NCBI RefSeq assembly: GCF_916618895.1
Contig: NZ_OU745391.1
Location: forward strand, 1,798,001 to 1,862,000
From: Pseudoclavibacter sp. Marseille-Q3772
Lineage (GTDB): Bacteria; Actinomycetota; Actinomycetes; Actinomycetales; Microbacteriaceae
Direction of reading: 5' to 3'
DNA: 64,000 bases
Part shown: positions 31,612 to 39,066 of the stretch, one piece after another
Layout of the letters: each line of letters opens with the position of its first letter
Position numbering within the stretch: the stretch's first letter is position 1
Notes under the pieces: model-generated
What the model was told of the DNA's origin: nothing
What the model saw: the letters and a program-made list of their open reading frames with translations, nothing else
Database searches by the model: none
Position numbers and translations under genes: made by a program

Positions 31612-32517
31612 TCACGACTCGGCGAGCGCTGCCCGCACTGCCGCAGGGTCATCCGCGAATACGGCATCGACGCCGGTGGCGCACAGCTGCCGCCAATAGT
31701 CACCCGCGCGACCCGCAAACCTATCGGGGAGGAACACATCCTCGCCCCGGAGCGTGTAGGTGAGCACCTCGAGACCGCGAGTGTGCGCACGTTCCACCAG
31801 CGATGCATCCAATAGCGTCGTACGAACCGAAATACCGTCGACCAGTCTCGCTGCCTCATCCAAACCGGTATCGGTACAGCGCTGCGGTCCCTCTTCGCCG
31901 GGACGCACGAGCTCGCCGCATTCGATGAGCGCCACCAGCTTCGCGTCGCGCAGACGCGCAAACCAGCTGGCCTGCTGCATCCGTGCCAGCACTGGCAGCT
32001 CGAAACTCTCAAACCGCACCCCGTGAAGCGCCGGGTGATCCCACAGGCCGTCGAGTTCGTGCTCGAGCAGGTCAGCATAGTCGAACCCGGATGCACGCAT
32101 CAGCGCGTCTTGTTTGAGCTCGATCACGAGTCCGCAGTCGGAACCTGCCACAAGCATGACGAGGTCGCGCAGACGCAGCAGCGGTTCGGTGCCAGAGAAG
32201 CGGTCGGATTCGGGGCGTAGCCGCGGGATGCGTTCGACCGCGCGCAGCTGCTGCAGCTCATGCCAATCGAAGTCGTCGCTGTGCCAGCCCGCGAGTCGGT
32301 CACCGGCCGAGCGACGCCGTGCAGCGAACTGGGGGTGCGAGGCGATATCGGTGGAGTCATCCAGCCGAGTTTCGTGGCGCACCAAGAGCACGCCATCGCG
32401 GGTGGGGACGACATCCGGCTCGAGCAGGTCGGCGCCGTCGCGGATGGCACGCAGATAGCTGGATGCGGTGTGCTCGGGTCGGTGCGCCGGAGCGCCGCGA
32501 TGGCCGATGATGAGCAT
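31612..32517 (-). CDS. glycerophosphodiester phosphodiesterase
   Basis: A 301-residue GDPD-family TIM barrel that hydrolyses glycerophosphodiesters to glycerol-3-phosphate and an alcohol. The catalytic signature is at the N-terminus (LIIGHRGAPAHRPEHTASSY), followed by LEPDVVPTRDGVLLVRHE, where the metal-binding E and D and the second His lie, and VIELK. The C-terminal FADDPAAVRAAL is the usual end of the barrel. There is no signal peptide. ATG 32517 matches the family start; the preceding sequence lacks a clear ribosome binding site. It is divergent from pcrA. Confidence 0.88.
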   Translation of the reverse strand: MLIIGHRGAPAHRPEHTASSYLRAIRDGADLLEPDVVPTRDGVLLVRHETRLDDSTDIASHPQFAARRRSAGDRLAGWHSDDFDWHELQQLRAVERIPRLRPESDRFSGTEPLLRLRDLVMLVAGSDCGLVIELKQDALMRASGFDYADLLEHELDGLWDHPALHGVRFESFELPVLARMQQASWFARLRDAKLVALIECGELVRPGEEGPQRCTDTGLDEAARLVDGISVRTTLLDASLVERAHTRGLEVLTYTLRGEDVFLPDRFAGRAGDYWRQLCATGVDAVFADDPAAVRAALAES

Positions 32518-32591
32518 GCGCACAGTGTGCGCCGGCGGGGTTAACTGCACACAAATAGCGAGGGGCAGTTTGCCCATAGGATGGGAGCGCC

Positions 32592-35042
32592 ATGGAGATT
32601 TTGCCCGCAGACCCACAGCCCGCCCGCTCAGGTGCCGCGCCGATCCCCGGCGATCTCGTTGACGGCCTCAACCCGCCGCAGCGCGAAGCCGTCGAGTATC
32701 GAGGGGATGCACTACTGATCGTCGCGGGCGCCGGCTCGGGTAAGACTCGGGTGCTGACGCACCGCATCGCCGGCCTTATCGCCACCCACGAGGCGTGGCC
32801 GAGCCAGATCCTCGCCATTACCTTCACGAATAAGGCGGCGACCGAGATGCGTGAACGTGTCGGCGCGCTCCTGGGCGAAACCGTCGAGGGGATGTGGATC
32901 TCCACCTTCCACTCGGCGTGTGTGCGCATCCTGCGTCGAGAAGCCGAACGATTCGGCTACCCGGCCAGCTTCACGATCTACGACTCGGCCGACTCCAAAG
33001 CGCTGATGAAACGCATCGTCAAATCACTCGAGGCGGAATCGCTCGGCGTGACCGTGCCGCAGGCCATGCACCGCATCTCCGGCTGCAAGAACGAGTTGAT
33101 CGACCCCGACGGGTTCGCCCGAACGGTCGATATAACGAACCCGCGCGAACAGCTCATCCTTGAAATTTATCGGCAGTACCAACGAGAGCTGCAGCGCAAT
33201 CGCGCCTTCGACTTCGATGACCTGATCGCGCAGACGGTGTGGCTCTTCCGCGCCCACCCGCAGATCGCGGCGCTGTATCAGCGACGATTCCGCCACATCC
33301 TTGTCGACGAGTATCAGGACACGAACCATGCGCAGTACGCGCTGATTCGCGAACTCACCCGTCCCGTTGCCCCCGAGAACGTACCGCTCGACACCCGCCT
33401 CGCCCTCGACGTCGATGGCAGTATTCCGGCGGCTTCCCTCACGGTCGTTGGTGATTCTGACCAGTCGATCTATGCGTTCCGCGGCGCCGATATTCGTAAT
33501 ATCACCGAGTTTGAACGCGACTTCCCGGGCGCGAAGACGATTCTGCTCGAGCAGAACTACCGCTCCACACAAACCATCCTTGACGCCGCAAACTCCGTGA
33601 TTGCGAATAACTTCGATCGGCGGGTCAAGAACCTGTGGACTGCTGCCGGCGCCGGCGCGAAAATCCAGGGCTATGCGGGGCGTTCCGCGCATGATGAGGC
33701 ACAGTTCGTTGCCGATGAGATCCACCGGCTCCACGACCAGGGCGTCAGCTACAACGAGATGGCGGTGTTCTACCGAACGAATGCGCAGACGCGTGCGCTC
33801 GAAGAGATCCTGGTTCGCGCGGCGGTGCCGTATCGGTTGATCGGTGGCACGAAGTTCTATGAGCGTGCCGAGGTGAAGGATGTGGTCGCGTACCTGATGG
33901 CGGTCGCGAACCCGAACGACGACCTCTCGGTGCGGCGCATCGTGAACTCGCCCAAGCGCAGTATCGGTCCGGCGAGCGAGACGGCGATTGCCAATTACGC
34001 GGCGGCGAATGAGCTGTCGTTTCGCGAGGCGCTCGGGCACGCGGATGCATTGGGCTTCGGTCCGAAGCTCCGTAGCGCAGTTGCCGAGCTCGCGGAGGCT
34101 CTTAACGAAGCGGAAGAATCGATCACCCCGGAGCGCCCGACCGGAGCGGTTCCGGTTGCGCAGATGCTGGAACGGCTGCTGGACAGGGTCGGGTACATCA
34201 CTGCCCTGCGCGCCACCGGCAATCCGCAGGATGATGCCCGGGCCGATAACGTCGTTGAGTTCATTAACGTCGCCAAGGAGTTTGATAAGCACAACCCGAG
34301 TGGCACCCTCATTGAGTTTCTCACTGAAGTCGCGCTCGTTGCGGCGGCGGATGAGATCGATGACGAGTCGGGTGTGGTGTCGCTGATGACGCTGCACACT
34401 GCCAAGGGACTCGAATACGACACCGTGTTTATTACGGGTGTCGAAGAGATGCTGCTGCCGCACAAGATGAGCGTGGATGAACCCGGTGGGCTCGCCGAGG
34501 AACGGCGGCTGTTCTATGTGGGCATTACGCGGGCACGCAGGATGCTGCACATGACGATGGCCGTGTCTCGAACTCAGTTTGGTGAGACCGCACCGTCGCT
34601 GCCGAGCAGGTTCCTGGATGAGGTGCCGAGCGAATTGATTGACTGGAAGCAGTCGCCTGCTGAGCTGGTCGCCGCACCGGTCTTTGGTGGTGCGGGGTAT
34701 CAACGCGGCGGCTACGGCACCGGATACGGTCGTGCAGGGCGCGGCGGCACCGGGGGAGCCGAATCCGGGCCGTTGCGATCGGGACGCGGTCTCAAGAGCG
34801 AGTTCAAACCCACGCGCGGTAACCGCAGCTTTGATAACCAGGTCACCGGCCGAGTCACGGATAATTCTGATCTGGTGCTGGAATCCGGTGACCGGGTGCG
34901 GCATAGCGACTTCGGTGAGGGCACGGTGCGTGTGGTGCTCGGAACGGGTACGAAGAAAATTGCCGAGGTGGACTTCGACACTGCCGGACGCAAGAAGCTA
35001 CTCATCAAGATCGCGCCGCTGGAGAAACTCTCCGAGGCATAA
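32592..35042 (+). CDS. pcrA: ATP-dependent DNA helicase UvrD/PcrA
   Basis: An 816-residue SF1A helicase for nucleotide-excision repair and replication-fork maintenance. Motifs: LNPPQREAV (Q motif), AGAGSGKTRVLTHR (Walker A), TFTNKAATEMRERV, LVDEYQDTN (Walker B), VGDSDQSIYAFRGA, LEQNYRST, LMTLHTAKGLEYD and EERRLFYVGITRAR. The C-terminus has a Gly-rich stretch (GGYGTGYGRAGRGG) and a PcrA Tudor-like domain (GDRVRHSDFGEGTV). Length is normal and the gene is intact. Its last ~38 coding bases recur at 38967, beyond the bacteriocin operon. Confidence 0.97.
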   Translation: MEILPADPQPARSGAAPIPGDLVDGLNPPQREAVEYRGDALLIVAGAGSGKTRVLTHRIAGLIATHEAWPSQILAITFTNKAATEMRERVGALLGETVEGMWISTFHSACVRILRREAERFGYPASFTIYDSADSKALMKRIVKSLEAESLGVTVPQAMHRISGCKNELIDPDGFARTVDITNPREQLILEIYRQYQRELQRNRAFDFDDLIAQTVWLFRAHPQIAALYQRRFRHILVDEYQDTNHAQYALIRELTRPVAPENVPLDTRLALDVDGSIPAASLTVVGDSDQSIYAFRGADIRNITEFERDFPGAKTILLEQNYRSTQTILDAANSVIANNFDRRVKNLWTAAGAGAKIQGYAGRSAHDEAQFVADEIHRLHDQGVSYNEMAVFYRTNAQTRALEEILVRAAVPYRLIGGTKFYERAEVKDVVAYLMAVANPNDDLSVRRIVNSPKRSIGPASETAIANYAAANELSFREALGHADALGFGPKLRSAVAELAEALNEAEESITPERPTGAVPVAQMLERLLDRVGYITALRATGNPQDDARADNVVEFINVAKEFDKHNPSGTLIEFLTEVALVAAADEIDDESGVVSLMTLHTAKGLEYDTVFITGVEEMLLPHKMSVDEPGGLAEERRLFYVGITRARRMLHMTMAVSRTQFGETAPSLPSRFLDEVPSELIDWKQSPAELVAAPVFGGAGYQRGGYGTGYGRAGRGGTGGAESGPLRSGRGLKSEFKPTRGNRSFDNQVTGRVTDNSDLVLESGDRVRHSDFGEGTVRVVLGTGTKKIAEVDFDTAGRKKLLIKIAPLEKLSEA

Positions 35043-35074
35043 TCCACCGACCCGGCCCGCCGCCGGAGCGAGTC
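35005..35074 (+). repeat. direct repeat, left copy (pcrA 3' end)
   Basis: Begins TCAAGATCGCGCCGCTGGAG inside pcrA and runs past the stop. The first 45 bases are identical to 38967-39011, and the next ~25 (CCGGCCCGCCG then GGAGCGAGTC) are similar with a two-base change and an indel. Confidence 0.95.
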
Positions 35075-35116
35075 GCCGCCGAGCTGCGACACCCGGAGGG
35101 TGCACTGTTGAGCAGA

Positions 35117-36205
35117 TTACTGGCGGGTTTGCACAAGCCGCAGTAGGAGCATTGGATTAAACAGCGCAAGCACACAGCCGCTTGCGGTCAGCGCGCCGAT
35201 TGCTCCGAAACAGGGAGCAAGAACGAGTATCGGCCACACATCGGTGATGAACCCGGACGGCGCCGCACATAGCGTGGATAGCAGTATTGCGCTTAGTGCA
35301 CCGGTGAGTATCCACGCGGAATGCTGGATCAAATGGATCCGGAGAATGTCGATTCGCGAGGCGCCCAAGTGCAAGCTGGTGGCAATTGACAATCGTCGTG
35401 GCCAGTATGCGAATAGGCCGATTACTAGTCCGATAGCTGCAGCGAACAGGTGGTTCCAGGAGCTTGGCCGCGATTGGAACTGCTGTTCGCCGTGGAGGTC
35501 TTGGCCCAAAGAGGAATTCAACTGAGTGTATTCGGTCGTGATCTCGCCACCACTATCCGAATCAGTGGGCGTGCGCTCATCCACTGTGGTGGCTAGCAGC
35601 GAATTCGGTTGGGCTATTTCTGGCCAGCTTCGTAGCCAGCATTCATCGAACGGCTGGCTGTAGTCGAGGGTTGGCTGAACGAGCGCATACGCCAACCCGC
35701 CGCGTCTGCCGTCGTTTGGGTAGGCATAGGTGCCGGCGATTGGCACGTCACCGGTTGCAGCGGTCAGCGTATTCATACCGTGGGGTAGGAGTTCCGCAGC
35801 CTCCGGGCCGAGGAAGCCGCCGTTTGTATGCTCTGATGTCGGCGTCGAGTTCAGCAGCAAGGGAGCGCTTGCGGTCGTAGACACGATCGGAATTGGTGCA
35901 GAGCTGGCTGTTGCCGCGCGAAGATAATCGTGACCTTCACGGATCGCTGCCGCGGTCACACCAGGATACCGATTCAGTTGCTCGCATGCAGCGCCATCGA
36001 TGCGCCCGGGGGAGGCAACGATGCGAACATTCGCGTCGGCACTCTGAAAGCGTTCAGCTTGTTGCAACAAACCGATTACGGCTTGGCTGTCCTGCCAGGA
36101 CAGCACGAATAGTGCGAAGCCGAATAGCGCGGCCAAGATTCCTGCTCGGGTTGTGCCGCTTCGAAGGTCAAGCAGTGCTTCGCGCCAGATAACCCGCCGG
36201 TTCAC
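35117..36205 (-). CDS. FtsX/MacB-like ABC permease of the bacteriocin operon
   Basis: A 362-residue membrane protein with the layout of MacB-type permeases: one N-terminal helix (GILAALFGFALFVLSW), a large extracytoplasmic domain (about residues 45-255) and three C-terminal helices (NHLFAAAIGLVIGLFAYWP; SAWILTGALSAILLSTLCA; ILVLAPCFGAIGALTASGCV). It starts at GTG 36205, overlapping the ATPase stop by four bases. I do not recognise the extracytoplasmic sequence. With the ATPase and the membrane-fusion-like protein it probably exports or confers immunity to the bacteriocin. Confidence 0.75.
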   Translation of the reverse strand: MNRRVIWREALLDLRSGTTRAGILAALFGFALFVLSWQDSQAVIGLLQQAERFQSADANVRIVASPGRIDGAACEQLNRYPGVTAAAIREGHDYLRAATASSAPIPIVSTTASAPLLLNSTPTSEHTNGGFLGPEAAELLPHGMNTLTAATGDVPIAGTYAYPNDGRRGGLAYALVQPTLDYSQPFDECWLRSWPEIAQPNSLLATTVDERTPTDSDSGGEITTEYTQLNSSLGQDLHGEQQFQSRPSSWNHLFAAAIGLVIGLFAYWPRRLSIATSLHLGASRIDILRIHLIQHSAWILTGALSAILLSTLCAAPSGFITDVWPILVLAPCFGAIGALTASGCVLALFNPMLLLRLVQTRQ

Positions 36206-36825
36206 CGTGCTTCCCGTCCTTGGTCGTCGAGCGACAATTGCGCGTCGCAAGCGTTGGCCGTATCTGGGTCGTGCGTGGCAATGAGCGTTGTGACCCCGGC
36301 ATCTGCGAGTGCCGCAATGGCTGCATTCACGGAGCTCGCGTTCGAACGATCAAGCTGTGCGGTTGGCTCGTCGATTAGCAGCAGGTCTGGTTCGGATGCG
36401 AGCGCGCGGGCAAACATGAAGCGTTGCCCTTCTCCACCGGACAAGATCGAGAAGGGCCGACGGTCAGTCAGATACCCCAAACTCAATGTTTCGCAGATTG
36501 ATTGTGCATCATCCATGGCAGCAGTGAGCGAATATCCGCGGGCGAGCATTGGGAATGCAATTTGATCGATAGCAGCACGGGAAGGTACCCCGTATGGATT
36601 CTGCGGGATCCACTGAACAGCGTTGATGCCGTGTTTTCGAATCTCACCTGATGTCGGTGAAATCCAGCCGGCAATCAATGACAGCAAGGTGCTCTTGCCG
36701 CATCCGCTCGGTCCGGTAATCGCGAGACGTACGCCGCGTTTGATCTGAACGTTGAGCCCCTGGAAGAGGTAGCTATCGTCATGAAATCGATGGCCAAGAT
36801 CGATTAGCTCTACGGCAGTATTCAT
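36202..36825 (-). CDS. ABC transporter ATPase of the bacteriocin operon
   Basis: A 207-residue MacB/LolD-like nucleotide-binding protein. Walker A is GPSGCGKSTLLS, the Q-loop lies in WIPQNPYG, the signature is LSGGEGQRFMFARAL (LSGGE rather than the usual LSGGQ), Walker B is LLLIDEPTAQLD, and the H-loop is LIATHD. The start ATG overlaps the preceding stop as ATGA and the stop overlaps the permease start as GTGA, so the three genes are tightly coupled. Lactococcin-972-type loci normally carry such an ATPase. Confidence 0.9.
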   Translation of the reverse strand: MNTAVELIDLGHRFHDDSYLFQGLNVQIKRGVRLAITGPSGCGKSTLLSLIAGWISPTSGEIRKHGINAVQWIPQNPYGVPSRAAIDQIAFPMLARGYSLTAAMDDAQSICETLSLGYLTDRRPFSILSGGEGQRFMFARALASEPDLLLIDEPTAQLDRSNASSVNAAIAALADAGVTTLIATHDPDTANACDAQLSLDDQGREAR

Positions 36826-37871
36826 GCACACGACCCGTCATCATTGGGGCGCTTAACGCTGGTGTCTAATGGTGACGATGAGCGAACAATCGTCGACCCC
36901 AGTTCATTGCCGAGAATCTCCACCTCTTGAATGCCATGCGAAGTGCATACCTTCCCGTGCTGCAGATCAATGGGGATCACGGCTGCCGGCGGCAGCGAGT
37001 AGGCAGTGACAGGCGTATTCAGGCTTGCTTGCACAGTCATAGCCGGGTCGTCTTCGCCGAGCTGACTTAACTGGCTCAGTAGTGCGTTCTCGTTATTAAG
37101 GCGAGTAATTGTTTCCGCGGAAAGCTGCCCTTCGGTAAGTTCTTTAGCCCTTACTGGCACACCGGTTCCACCGATTTCAAGTGTGCGATCCCCCTCGAGG
37201 GGTCGTTCTACCGGCTCGAAGGTGATGCTCTCGAAGGTTCCGGCGAAGGTGATCAGCGGCTCGTCCGGGGCCACGGTTTGGCCGAGTGGTGCTGTGCACT
37301 CTCGAACCGCCGCTGCGGGCGCAGGTAACCATATGAGGCGTTGAACCGGGACATCGTTTCCGGGGCCAACGTGTGTGAGTTCACGGACCTTGTCTATGAG
37401 CACGGAATCAACGGTTTCTCCGGGCTCGATCTCGTTGCCAAGGTCGATCAGTGCATCACGCAGTGCACGCACGTCGTTTCCAGTGTCTCCAAGTTTGAGC
37501 GGACGCCAGAGCGGTGTTTTCGTGTGGAGCGCGGTATACGGTTGCTCATTCAGGCGAAGAACCTCCTCGCCTGATTTGATGACGGCGTTTGCTCGGCAGC
37601 GCGTCGCGGTGATTCTCCCCGCGTCGGGGCTGAGTGCAGTGGTGTTGCCGCCAATGCCGATTGTTGCCTCTAGTGAAAGGGGGTCGTCGAAGGACACCTC
37701 TTCGACGGGATAGCTGTCTACCTCGGTTTGGGAGCGCAGCGTGGGCGGCGGCGCCACTGGAAACAGCAGGCTGCCAATGACCGCGCCCAACAGCATCGCG
37801 CAGCTGAGAATCGCAATAACTCCTACGCGGTCGAGGGGGCGAAGGCCAGTTTTACGCTTGAGCGAAGGCAT
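36822..37871 (-). CDS. membrane-fusion-like protein with peptidoglycan-binding motif
   Basis: A 349-residue protein with an N-terminal signal-anchor (LDRVGVIAILSCAMLLGAVI) and an extracytoplasmic part. PLKLGDTGNDVRALRDALID is the PG_binding_1 signature. The flanking GRITATRCRANAVIKSGEEV and RECTAPLGQTVAPDEPLITF resemble the split lipoyl/barrel halves of HlyD/MacA-type adaptors. Actinobacterial lactococcin-972-like clusters often carry this arrangement. The start ATG 37871 lies 20 bases inside the end of the lipoprotein gene and has AGGA upstream. It presumably couples the ABC permease to the cell wall. Confidence 0.75.
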   Translation of the reverse strand: MPSLKRKTGLRPLDRVGVIAILSCAMLLGAVIGSLLFPVAPPPTLRSQTEVDSYPVEEVSFDDPLSLEATIGIGGNTTALSPDAGRITATRCRANAVIKSGEEVLRLNEQPYTALHTKTPLWRPLKLGDTGNDVRALRDALIDLGNEIEPGETVDSVLIDKVRELTHVGPGNDVPVQRLIWLPAPAAAVRECTAPLGQTVAPDEPLITFAGTFESITFEPVERPLEGDRTLEIGGTGVPVRAKELTEGQLSAETITRLNNENALLSQLSQLGEDDPAMTVQASLNTPVTAYSLPPAAVIPIDLQHGKVCTSHGIQEVEILGNELGSTIVRSSSPLDTSVKRPNDDGSCA

Positions 37872-38475
37872 GCTTCGGATCCTGTTGGCAGCGAGACTCG
37901 ATTGAGTACTGTTGTGTTTCGTCAACCTTCCAGGTTTCTGCCCAATCGGGTTTCTTGTAGTCCTCACCGGTAAACCCTGATGGCACCAGCCCTCCGCGGA
38001 CCAGACATGCAGCGACTTCTTCGCTGAGGTCCTCATTATTCGGATTGTTTCGAGTCACGAAATACAAGTGGATGACGGTATCTACGCCTTCGCTGCGAGA
38101 ACAATCATCCGCGAGTCGATTGGCGGTTTCGTTGTCAATCGAGTCTGGAAATGAGAAGTCGTAGCCTCCGCCCGGCTTGAAGTCATCAAATGCAATGTTG
38201 TGTCCAGCAAGGCAGTTTCGGAAGCGATCGGTCACGACCTGTTTCTCAGCATCGCTGACCTGCTCATCGGCGAGCATCTCTCGAACCTCGTCGTCCGGGG
38301 CAAGGCCATACCTGAAGCGAAACTCTTCGGCCCATGGGCCGGTAAATTCGGGTGCTGGGTTCGGTGCACCCGTGTCCGCCGCATCCGTTTGTTGACCTTG
38401 CGTGGAAGCACAAGCGGCAAGTAGCGGCGCGGTGAGCAGGAGCACCGACGCGATATTGATCAACCGTTTCATCAT
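37852..38475 (-). CDS. lipoprotein of the bacteriocin operon
   Basis: A 207-residue secreted lipoprotein. The signal peptide MMKRLINIASVLLLTAPLLA is followed by the lipobox LLAAC, with Cys22 as the lipidated residue. The mature part is acidic (DDEVREMLADEQVSDAEKQ) and contains three further Cys residues (FRNCLAGH, ADDCSRSEG, AACLVRGG) and a fourth near the C-terminus (SRCQQDP), which could form two disulfides. No named family is recognised. Its place between the precursor and the transporter genes suggests an immunity or lipid-II-shielding role, which is inference. Two ATGs in tandem are possible starts. Confidence 0.75.
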   Translation of the reverse strand: MMKRLINIASVLLLTAPLLAACASTQGQQTDAADTGAPNPAPEFTGPWAEEFRFRYGLAPDDEVREMLADEQVSDAEKQVVTDRFRNCLAGHNIAFDDFKPGGGYDFSFPDSIDNETANRLADDCSRSEGVDTVIHLYFVTRNNPNNEDLSEEVAACLVRGGLVPSGFTGEDYKKPDWAETWKVDETQQYSIESRCQQDPKHAFAQA

Positions 38476-38533
38476 GTTCTACCTAGAGGGTGTGGTGGGC
38501 TTACCGCTCGGTGAGCCCACCACAGGTGGTTAA

Positions 38534-38863
38534 TTAGTAGTTGTAGTAGAAGGCTTCGTTCTGTCCGTGTCGGAATATGTTGGTTGCGGCCTTTCGCTGT
38601 GCCCTCGACCAGGTATTGGGCCCGGCGTCTGCAGATCGGGTGCAGTTTCCGCGGCTACAAGCGGTTGAACGGTGTCTTCGTTTCGGGTGATGGTAGTCGG
38701 AATAAACGTAGATGGTGCTTGACGGCTCACGTAGACCGTAGTTCCATGTGCCACCTTCTGGATGTGACGTAACGGCGGAGGATGGATCTGGCGTGGACAG
38801 CGGCAAAGCGAGACCAAACGCCAGAGCAGAAATCATTATCAATGTGGTTCGGGTGGTTTTCAT
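38534..38863 (-). CDS. lactococcin 972-family bacteriocin precursor
   Basis: A 109-residue secreted peptide. The signal peptide (TTLIMISALAFGLALPLS) is probably cleaved near SSA (about residue 30). The mature part has the hallmarks of lactococcin 972: an N-terminal GGTWNYG (38-43), YSDYHH (54-59), a central basic region and the aromatic terminus AFYYNY (104-109), against EGTW, YSNYHH and SFYYNFW in the lactococcal peptide. That peptide binds lipid II and blocks septum formation. A Cys pair at 69 and 74 (CSRGNC) is not found in lactococcin 972. ATG 38863 follows GAGG. It is the first gene of a five-gene operon. Confidence 0.88.
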   Translation of the reverse strand: MKTTRTTLIMISALAFGLALPLSTPDPSSAVTSHPEGGTWNYGLREPSSTIYVYSDYHHPKRRHRSTACSRGNCTRSADAGPNTWSRAQRKAATNIFRHGQNEAFYYNY

Positions 38864-38966
38864 TGCTACCTCGTTGTATGCGCTATGAAAAAGTGAATTG
38901 TGCCGGCAGGAGCAGCATATGACTCGCAACCCAAAGCTGGGACGCGTTTTCAATAACGATTGTGTT

Positions 38967-39037
38967 TCAAGATCGCGCCGCTGGAGAAACTCTCCGAGGC
39001 ATAATCCACCGCCACCGGCCCGCCGTTGGAGCGAGTC
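38967..39037 (+). repeat. direct repeat, right copy (pcrA 3' end)
   Basis: The second copy of the pcrA terminus, including its TAA stop, followed by the sequence that leads into the DUF6350 gene. 45 bp identical to 35005-35049, then a similar stretch to 39037. It encodes only the last 12 pcrA codons and has no function of its own. Confidence 0.95.
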
Positions 39038-39066
39038 AAGCACCCTCGACTACGCTCGGTCTCGCT

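Larger units (their letters stand above)
35005..39037. mobile_element. putative bacteriocin cassette inserted at the pcrA 3' end
   Basis: About 4 kb holding five same-strand genes (bacteriocin precursor, lipoprotein, membrane-fusion-like protein, ATPase, permease) bounded by two direct copies of the pcrA terminus. The cassette genes are opposite to pcrA and to the following DUF6350 gene, and their base composition looks lower in GC than the neighbours. No integrase or transposase is present, so homologous exchange or loss of the integrating enzyme are both possible. Confidence 0.7.

Noticed and set aside
33024..34904. 626-codon minus-strand frame over pcrA
   Set aside because: It is antisense to an intact helicase and has no recognisable domain; such frames are common in high-GC DNA.
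38967..39066. Extending the DUF6350 gene upstream to about 38962
   Set aside because: That in-frame extension is the duplicated pcrA end read in another frame; ATG 39067 gives the family N-terminus.
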